Assembly: GCA_963766345.1 (NCBI GenBank)
Contig: CAVXZL010000008.1
Coordinates: 496,001 to 560,000 of the forward strand
DNA from: DASVFB01 sp963766345
GTDB lineage: Bacteria > Actinomycetota > Thermoleophilia > Gaiellales > Gaiellaceae
Direction: 5' to 3'
Length of the DNA stretch: 64,000 bases
Of this stretch, positions 58,727-64,000 are shown piece by piece. The position numbers and the translations under genes were made by a program. The stretch's first letter is position 1. Each line of letters opens with the position of its first letter. The notes beneath the pieces were generated by a model. It worked only from the letters and a program-made list of their open reading frames with translations. It ran no database searches and was not told where the DNA came from.

Positions 58727-59652
58727 AGCTTCGCGTCGAAGAGCGCACGCCCGAGAAGCCCGGCCCCGGGCCGATCTCCGAAGGGCTGCTGCGCGCGCTC
58801 GACATCACGGTCGCGCGGCGCATGGAGGGACTGCTCGCCGGCGACTATCGCTCGGCCGTGCTCGGCCAGGGCAGCGAGCTCGCGCAGATCCGTCCGTACG
58901 TCCTCGGCGACGACGTGCGACAGATCGACTGGAACGTGACCGCGCGCACCGGCCAGCCGCACGTCCGCGTGCAGCAGGCCGAGCGCGTCCTCGTGACGTG
59001 GCTCGTCCTCGACACCTCTCCTTCGATGCACTTCGGCACCGCAGACCGACGCAAGGCCGACGTGGCGGAGGGCGTTGCGGTCGCGGTCGGCAGCGTGGCG
59101 ACCCGCCGCGGCAACCGCCTCGGCGTCGTGACGTTCGGCGACGGCAACCCCCGCTCGGCGCCCGTTCGCCAGGGACGGCGCGGGCTGATCGGCCTGCTTA
59201 CGGCCCTGCGCGAGCAAACGGACGTGGTCTCCGGTCCCGGAGAACGGGTCGGCGCGACTTCGCTCGGCGAGGCGGTCCGCAGGACGGACGGGCTCGCGCG
59301 CCAGCGCTCGTTCGTCGTCCTCGTCTCCGACTTCCGCGGGCCGAACGACTGGCGCCGGCCGCTCCTCCAGCTCGCCGGGAGGCACGACGTGATGGCGGTC
59401 GAGATCCGCGACCCCCGCGAGCAGGAGCTTTCGAACGCGGGCGAGCTCTGGCTCGTCGATCCCGAGACCGGAAGGCAGCTCCGAGTCGACACACGCAGCG
59501 CGAAGCTCCGCCGCCGCTTTGCCGAGGCGGCCGCGGCCGAGCGCGCGGGTGTGAGCAAGTCCCTCGCCTCGATGGGCGTCCGGCACGTCGTGCTCACGAC
59601 GTCCGGCGACTGGCTGCGCGAGCTCGCGCTCTTCCTCCGGAGAGCCGCGTGA
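58723..59652 (+). CDS. DUF58 domain protein
   Basis: 309 residues; GTG overlaps the moxR stop. Core GQGSELAQIRPYVLGDDVRQIDWNVTARTGQPHVRVQQAERVLVTWLVLDTSPSMHFG: DUF58 with a vestigial VWA motif (DTSPS). Partner of MoxR in metal/cofactor insertion or assembly pathways. Confidence 0.92.
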   Translation: MKLRVEERTPEKPGPGPISEGLLRALDITVARRMEGLLAGDYRSAVLGQGSELAQIRPYVLGDDVRQIDWNVTARTGQPHVRVQQAERVLVTWLVLDTSPSMHFGTADRRKADVAEGVAVAVGSVATRRGNRLGVVTFGDGNPRSAPVRQGRRGLIGLLTALREQTDVVSGPGERVGATSLGEAVRRTDGLARQRSFVVLVSDFRGPNDWRRPLLQLAGRHDVMAVEIRDPREQELSNAGELWLVDPETGRQLRVDTRSAKLRRRFAEAAAAERAGVSKSLASMGVRHVVLTTSGDWLRELALFLRRAA

Positions 59653-60608
59653 GCTTCAGCTCGCCGTACTCGTTGCTCGCGCTGCTCGTGCTGCCGCTGC
59701 TCGTCAGCGCGTACGTGTGGCGCGAGCGGCAGCGGCAGCGATCGGCCGCCGCTTGGGCGAACCCCGCGCTCGTGCCGAACCTCGTCGACCGCGCACCGGG
59801 AAGGCGGCGGCACATCCCGGCCGCGCTGCTGCTCCTCGCGCTTGCGGTGATGATCGTGGGTGTCGCACGGCCGCATGCGACGCTGACCGTCCGGCGCGAA
59901 GAGGCAACGGTGTTGCTCGCGATGGACGTCTCGCGCTCGATGAGCGCTACGGACGTGCCGCCTACGCGGCTCCAGGCGGCGAAGACGGCGGCGCTCGCCT
60001 TCGCCCAGAAGGTGCCGAAGACGTTCCGCATCGGCCTCGTCGCCTTCGCGACGCGCGCGCAGGTTGCGCTGCCCCCGACTGCCGATCGCGAGCTTCTGCG
60101 TACGTCCCTCGAGGCGCTGCATACGGGTGAAGGAACCTCCATTGGAGACGCCGTCGCGCTTGCCGCGAGCATCCCCCGCGGCCAGCGGGCCGACGGCGTC
60201 ATCCCGCCGACCTCGGTGCTGCTCATCTCCGACGGCGCCCGCGACGGGGGCCGGCGCTCGCCCCTCGCCGCCGCGCGCCAGGCGAAGAGGCAGCATGTCC
60301 CCGTCTACACGATCCTGCTCGGGACGCCGAACGGCGTCGTGCAGCACAAGCTGCCGGGCGGGTACAACGAGACGATCCGCGTGCCGCCGAGCGCGCAGAC
60401 GCTGCAGGCGATCGCGCGGACGTCCGGCGGTGAGTTCTTCACGGCCTCCAACGACAAGCGCCTCGCAGACGTGTACGACGCGTTGCGCTCGCGGCTCGGG
60501 CACAAGCGCCAGTCACGCGAGATCACGGACGGCTTCGCCGGCGGCGCGGCGGTCCTGCTGCTCGCCGCCGGCGCACTCTCGGCGCTGTGGTTCAGGAGGG
60601 TTCCGTGA
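59649..60608 (+). CDS. membrane VWA-domain protein (BatA-like), first copy
   Basis: 319 residues; GTG overlaps the DUF58 stop. Two N-terminal helices, VWA domain with MIDAS AMDVSRSMSATDVPPTRLQ, and C-terminal membrane helix (GAAVLLLAAGALSALWF). Typical BatA topology. Acts with MoxR/DUF58 at the membrane. Confidence 0.92.
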   Translation: MSFSSPYSLLALLVLPLLVSAYVWRERQRQRSAAAWANPALVPNLVDRAPGRRRHIPAALLLLALAVMIVGVARPHATLTVRREEATVLLAMDVSRSMSATDVPPTRLQAAKTAALAFAQKVPKTFRIGLVAFATRAQVALPPTADRELLRTSLEALHTGEGTSIGDAVALAASIPRGQRADGVIPPTSVLLISDGARDGGRRSPLAAARQAKRQHVPVYTILLGTPNGVVQHKLPGGYNETIRVPPSAQTLQAIARTSGGEFFTASNDKRLADVYDALRSRLGHKRQSREITDGFAGGAAVLLLAAGALSALWFRRVP

Positions 60609-61294
60609 AGCGCGTGCTCGTCGTCACGGCGGTCGGGCTCTCGGTGCTCGTCGCGCGCGTCGACGTCGCGTCCGCGACGAGCGAATGTCGTGGCTTCCTG
60701 ACCTGCGCCCCCGTCGCGGGGCCGTGGGTCGTGCTACCCGCGGCGGGAAGCAAGCTTCGGCAGCAGGTGCAGTTCCAGCTGACGTGCCCGAAGGGCTTCA
60801 TCGTCGGAGGCGTCGACGCGGAGCTCTCTGACCGCGCGATCGACGTCTGGTTCCTCGCCGCGCCCGGCAGCCCCGTCGCGCCGGGCCGGTCGACCTCGAG
60901 GACGATCGTCTTCGTCGCGACGTACGTCGGCTCGGGGGCGCGCGCTCCGACGTTCCGTCCGCACGCGGGTTGCATTCCCGGCGGCGGCGGAGGCAGCCGC
61001 ACGCCGACGGCGTTCACCGCGATCTTCCCGCCCGGCAAGGCGACGGTTCGCCGCGTGCGCACGGTCCGCGTCGCAGCGCCGGGAAGCATCGCAGTTCGCT
61101 GCCGCAACGACGAGCGTCTCGTCGCCGCGTACAGCGCGCGCGGCTTCCGGACCGCGAAGCCGCCGACGCCGCAGCTCGTCGCGAGCTTCTCGGCGCGCAC
61201 GCATCTGACTACGAACGGCATCGCGGCCCAGACGAGCGGCGGTAACGGCCGCGCGGTCGTACAGCTCGCGGCCGTTTGCGCAGGTGGCAGATGA
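60605..61294 (+). CDS. secreted protein of unknown function within the MoxR operon
   Basis: 229 residues; GTG overlaps the VWA stop. Signal peptide (KRVLVVTAVGLSVLVARVDVASA), six or more Cys, Gly-rich linker (CIPGGGGGSRTP), beta-rich. Lies between two VWA genes, each overlap coupled. Possibly the substrate of the complex; no family recognised. Confidence 0.8.
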   Translation: MKRVLVVTAVGLSVLVARVDVASATSECRGFLTCAPVAGPWVVLPAAGSKLRQQVQFQLTCPKGFIVGGVDAELSDRAIDVWFLAAPGSPVAPGRSTSRTIVFVATYVGSGARAPTFRPHAGCIPGGGGGSRTPTAFTAIFPPGKATVRRVRTVRVAAPGSIAVRCRNDERLVAAYSARGFRTAKPPTPQLVASFSARTHLTTNGIAAQTSGGNGRAVVQLAAVCAGGR

Positions 61295-62301
61295 GCTTCG
61301 GGCATCCGCTCCTGCTGTTGACCCTGCTCGTACTGCCGCTCGCGGTGCTCGCGTACGTGCTGCTCGAGCGGCGCCGCGCACGGTATGCGGTGACGTTCAC
61401 CAACATCGACGTGCTCGCCTCGGTTGCCGGAGGCCCGTCGCCTCGACGGTACGTGCCGCCGGCGCTGTTCCTCCTCGCGCTCGGGCTGCTGTGCGTCGCA
61501 CTCGCCCGTCCGCACCGGTCGACGCTCGTCGCGTCGGACAAGGCCACGGTCATCCTCGTCGTCGACGTCTCCGGTTCGATGCACGCGACCGACGTGAAGC
61601 CGACGCGCCTCGGCGCGGCGCAGGCGGCCGTGCGCTTGTTCCTCGAGCGCGTGCCGAAGCGCGTCAAGGTCGGGCTCATTGCATTCTCGAGCGAGCCGCA
61701 GATCGCCACACCGCCGACGACCGATCGCGACCTCGTCCGACGGTCCCTCGACGAGCTGGACTTCCTCCAGGCGTACGGTGGCACAGCGATCGGCGACGCG
61801 ATCGCCTCGGCGACGGATCTCGGGCTGAAGACGGTCGGCAAGCCGAAGAAGCCGGAGACGATCGCGTACACGATCGAGAAGAAGAACCCTCTCGTCACGA
61901 TCCTCTTCCTCTCCGACGGCAAGCAGACCCGCGGCTCGCTGTCGCCGCTCGCGGGCGCGCAACGCGCGAAAGCCGCGGGGATCCCCGTCTACACGGTCGC
62001 GCTCGGAACGCCGAACGGCGTCCTCAACCGTCCGTTCGGCTTCGGCGGCAACGGCGTGCCCTCGCGGATTCCGGTGCCGCCCGACCCGACGACGCTCCGG
62101 GCGATCGCGAACATGACCGGCGGCAAGTTCTTCAACGCGCATTCCGCGGACGCGCTCCAGACCGCCTACAAGCAGCTCGGTTCGAAGCTCGGCCGCGTCC
62201 CGGGAACTCGAGAGGCCACGAACGAGGCGGTCTTCCTGGCGGCGCTGCTGCTCATCGCAGCCGCGATCCTCTCGGCGGTCTGGGCGCCGCGCCTTCCCTA
62301 A
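61291..62301 (+). CDS. membrane VWA-domain protein (BatA-like), second copy
   Basis: 336 residues; ATG overlaps the previous stop. Same topology as the first copy: two N-terminal helices, MIDAS VVDVSGSMHATDVKPTRLGAAQ, C-terminal helix (FLAALLLIAAAILSAVWA). Duplicate of 59649-60608, with longer inserts. Confidence 0.92.
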   Translation: MSFGHPLLLLTLLVLPLAVLAYVLLERRRARYAVTFTNIDVLASVAGGPSPRRYVPPALFLLALGLLCVALARPHRSTLVASDKATVILVVDVSGSMHATDVKPTRLGAAQAAVRLFLERVPKRVKVGLIAFSSEPQIATPPTTDRDLVRRSLDELDFLQAYGGTAIGDAIASATDLGLKTVGKPKKPETIAYTIEKKNPLVTILFLSDGKQTRGSLSPLAGAQRAKAAGIPVYTVALGTPNGVLNRPFGFGGNGVPSRIPVPPDPTTLRAIANMTGGKFFNAHSADALQTAYKQLGSKLGRVPGTREATNEAVFLAALLLIAAAILSAVWAPRLP

Positions 62302-62377
62302 CGCTGGCCGCGCAACCGGAGGCGGCAGGCGCGCGTTGACCCTAGGAACGTCCCGGCCCCGATCCTAGGAGGTACCT

Positions 62378-62989
62378 GTGCCCACATGGGGATGGATTCT
62401 CATTGCGGCCGTTGCCGTGTTGCTGATCGCCGCAATCGTGATGTCGATCAGGAAGAAGCAACGGACGAAGCAGCTCCAGTCTCAGTTCGGCCCCGAGTAC
62501 GACCGCACGATCGACTCGGCGGACAGCAAGCGGAAGGCGGAGTCCGAGCTCGCCGCGCGGCAGGAGCGGCGCGAGCAGCTCGACATCCGGCCGCTGTCGT
62601 CGGCGGCACGTGAGCGCTACACGACGCAGTGGCAGACCGTGCAGGCGCAGTTCGTCGACAACCCAACCGGCGCGGTCGCGTCTGCGGACACGCTGATCCA
62701 GTCGGTGATGGCGGACCGCGGCTATCCCGTCGACGACTTCGAGGGCCGTGCGGCCGACGTCTCCGTCGACCACCCGCACGTCGTCGAAAACTATCGCGAG
62801 GGACACCGGCTCTCGGAGCAGAGCGCCAACGGGAACGGCTCGACGGAGGACCTCCGCCAGGCGATGCGGCACTACCGCGCGCTCTTCGACGAGCTCGTCG
62901 AGCCGGACGGCGACGCAGACGCGCCGACGACGCGCGAGCGCACGGACGACACGACCACGTCGACGCAGACCCAGCAGGCGCCGAGATGA
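62378..62989 (+). CDS. membrane-anchored protein, tandem paralogue A
   Basis: 203 residues from GTG with AGGAGG upstream. One N-terminal helix (PTWGWILIAAVAVLLIAAIVMSI), a charged linker, then a conserved block RYTTQWQTVQAQFVDNPTGAVASADTLIQSVM ... STEDLRQAMRHYRALFDELVE that reappears in the next gene. Thr/Ser-rich acidic tail. Unknown function, known as a common actinobacterial pair. Confidence 0.8.
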   Translation: MPTWGWILIAAVAVLLIAAIVMSIRKKQRTKQLQSQFGPEYDRTIDSADSKRKAESELAARQERREQLDIRPLSSAARERYTTQWQTVQAQFVDNPTGAVASADTLIQSVMADRGYPVDDFEGRAADVSVDHPHVVENYREGHRLSEQSANGNGSTEDLRQAMRHYRALFDELVEPDGDADAPTTRERTDDTTTSTQTQQAPR

Positions 62990-63378
62990 GCGACTCCGAC
63001 GTCTCGACAAGCGATCTCGCCGGCCTTGGCGGCCTCGCCGGGCGCGAAGCGCCCGACGAGGCCGATCTCTCGGAGCAGTCCGTCTCGGAGCAATCCGCCG
63101 ACGACGAGCGGGAGCCGCTCCTTCCGCAGGACCAGTCGGAGCGGTACCGCACCGAGTGGCAGAAGATCCAGGCCGGCTTCGTCGACGAGCCGCGGAAGTC
63201 CGTCGAGGAGGCGGACCGTCTCGTCGCAGACCTGATGCAGCGGCTCGCCGCAGTCTTCTCCGACGAGCGCGAGCGGCTCGAGAAGCAGTGGGACAGCGGT
63301 GACGACGTGTCGACCGAGGACCTGCGCGTCGGTCTCACGCGCTACCGAAGCTTCTTCGACCGGCTGCTTTCGACCTGA
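62986..63378 (+). CDS. soluble protein, tandem paralogue B
   Basis: 130 residues; ATG overlaps the previous stop (ATGAG). Acidic Ser-rich first 50 residues, then RYRTEWQKIQAGFVDEPRKSVEEADRLVADLM ... STEDLRVGLTRYRSFFDRLLS, clearly homologous to the C-terminal block of its neighbour. No membrane helix. Probably interacts with paralogue A. Confidence 0.82.
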   Translation: MSDSDVSTSDLAGLGGLAGREAPDEADLSEQSVSEQSADDEREPLLPQDQSERYRTEWQKIQAGFVDEPRKSVEEADRLVADLMQRLAAVFSDERERLEKQWDSGDDVSTEDLRVGLTRYRSFFDRLLST

Positions 63379-63398
63379 CGGCTGCATTGAACGGCAAC

Positions 63399-63425
63399 GT
63401 GGCGCGGGCGTCGTGCCCGCGCCAC
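63399..63425. terminator. 11-bp perfect hairpin
   Basis: GTGGCGCGGGC-GTCGT-GCCCGCGCCAC, 20 bp after the paralogue-B stop and 12 bp before the convergent gene's stop. Likely shared terminator; no U-run. Confidence 0.65.
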
Positions 63426-63437
63426 CGCCGTCACTCG

Positions 63438-64000
63438 TCACTCGTCGTCTTGCCAGGGACGTAGCTCGAGCGCACGCTCGAACGCCGCGCGGTCGTGCAC
63501 CGGCTCGCCGTGCGAGACGATCACGCGTTCGAACGGTAGATCGAGCAGCGTGCGTAGCGCAGGCAGCGTCCGCTCCTCGTGCCACGGCGTGCTCCAGACG
63601 CGAAGCTCTCCGTCGGGTGCGGTAAGCGCGTCGGCGAAGACGATCGTCCGCAACTCGGGTGCCCAGAGCGGCGTCTCGCCCCGGCCGCGCCCGTCGTAGA
63701 GCGCGACGAGCCTGCCGGGCAACTCCGTTCCCGGCTGGATCGGCTCGAGCTCGGTCTCCGGGATGTTGTGACGGTAGAAGAGGTACGGCCCGAACGCGCG
63801 CGCCGAGTAGCGCTGCACGAACGCGTCGACGTCGCGGACGTGATCGGGCTTCAGCACGACGACGAGCGTCGGCGGCTTCGCGTCGAGGCGCTGCCAAAGC
63901 TCGTCCGCATCGTCAGGCGGCGCGAGCGGATCGACGAGCACGATCTCCCCGCGCGTCTCGAGGCAGGCCGACGAGACGACGGGGCCCCAGTCGGGCCGCG
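63438..64000 (-). CDS. metallo-beta-lactamase-like protein, partial
   Basis: C-terminal 187 residues; the N-terminus is beyond the window edge (coding continues RPDWGPVVSSACLETRGEIVLVDPLAPP). Ends with FERVIVSHGEPVHDRAAFERAL, the last-His motif of the metallo-beta-lactamase hydrolase fold; the HxHxDH motif would be expected at DHVRDVDAFVQRYSA but reads DHV, so one or more metal ligands are missing. Function unknown. Confidence 0.7.
   Translation of the reverse strand, partial: RPDWGPVVSSACLETRGEIVLVDPLAPPDDADELWQRLDAKPPTLVVVLKPDHVRDVDAFVQRYSARAFGPYLFYRHNIPETELEPIQPGTELPGRLVALYDGRGRGETPLWAPELRTIVFADALTAPDGELRVWSTPWHEERTLPALRTLLDLPFERVIVSHGEPVHDRAAFERALELRPWQDDE

Overview
The window is about 64 kb of very GC-rich DNA. 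It has dense, mostly overlapping genes, many GTG/TTG starts and few intergenic gaps. Gene content (RelA/SpoT, RuvCAB, PdxST, RecJ, MoxR/DUF58/VWA, MntH, a CcmE/CcmF system with a CxxxY-type CcmE) and codon use fit a soil-type Actinomycetota chromosome, perhaps class Thermoleophilia (Gaiellales/Solirubrobacterales). No rRNA or marker phylogeny is present here, so that placement is an inference.

Layout. (1) 1-11,945, minus strand: most of an extracellular contractile injection system (eCIS). In transcription order it holds a NarL-type regulator, a lone receiver-like protein, sheath, inner tube, a baseplate-chaperone-like protein, a Pro/Ala-rich protein with a suspected frameshift, a DUF4255 terminator protein, an AAA+ ATPase, a small protein, two tandem DUF4157 'eCIS core' proteins carrying different zinc-protease domains, and the start of a tube/LysM-type protein cut by the window edge. 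Nearly every junction is a 4-bp start/stop overlap, so this looks like one long operon. (2) 12,044-13,324: an Nramp Mn transporter behind a DtxR/MntR-like operator. (3) 13,468-17,978, minus: cytochrome c maturation genes (ccmE-ccmF-ccmI-like), a coiled-coil membrane protein and an M23 peptidase. (4) 18,001-32,904: housekeeping and miscellaneous genes (APH-type kinase, TIM-barrel, a large adenylate-cyclase/ATPase/TPR ORF fused to a secreted propeller-like protein, phosphomannomutase, thioesterase, flavodoxin, RelA/SpoT, RecJ, L,D-transpeptidase). (5) 33,062-37,530, minus: pdxS-pdxT-yebC and ruvC-ruvA-ruvB. (6) 37,556-42,048: a potassium-homeostasis-like cassette (USP, KdpE-like regulator, short KdpD-like kinase, divergent KimA-like importer). 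(7) 42,052-48,970: membrane and secreted proteins and a PAS-LuxR regulator. (8) 48,993-53,415: a roughly 4.4-kb element integrated in the 3' end of a tRNA(CAU) gene. It carries an integrase, a putative small DNA-binding partner, an XRE/nucleotidyltransferase pair, HicA/HicB and a methyltransferase, and is flanked by 22-bp direct repeats. (9) 53,537-63,941: YjbQ, a phosphodiesterase-like protein, a secreted protein cluster (SNase-like/DUF11/excalibur, DUF1996, lipoprotein), a MoxR-DUF58-VWA-VWA operon, two tandem paralogues and a partial metallo-beta-lactamase-like gene.

Two sequence-wide patterns stand out. First-in-operon genes repeatedly start 6-8 nt after a TANNNT box with no Shine-Dalgarno, pointing to widespread leaderless mRNAs; operon-internal genes use overlaps, and some others use strong SDs. 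Intergenic ends often hold long, nearly perfect hairpins with 3-5 nt loops and no U-tract. The most interesting system is the eCIS with its two candidate protease cargos; the most compact is the tRNA-borne mini-element.
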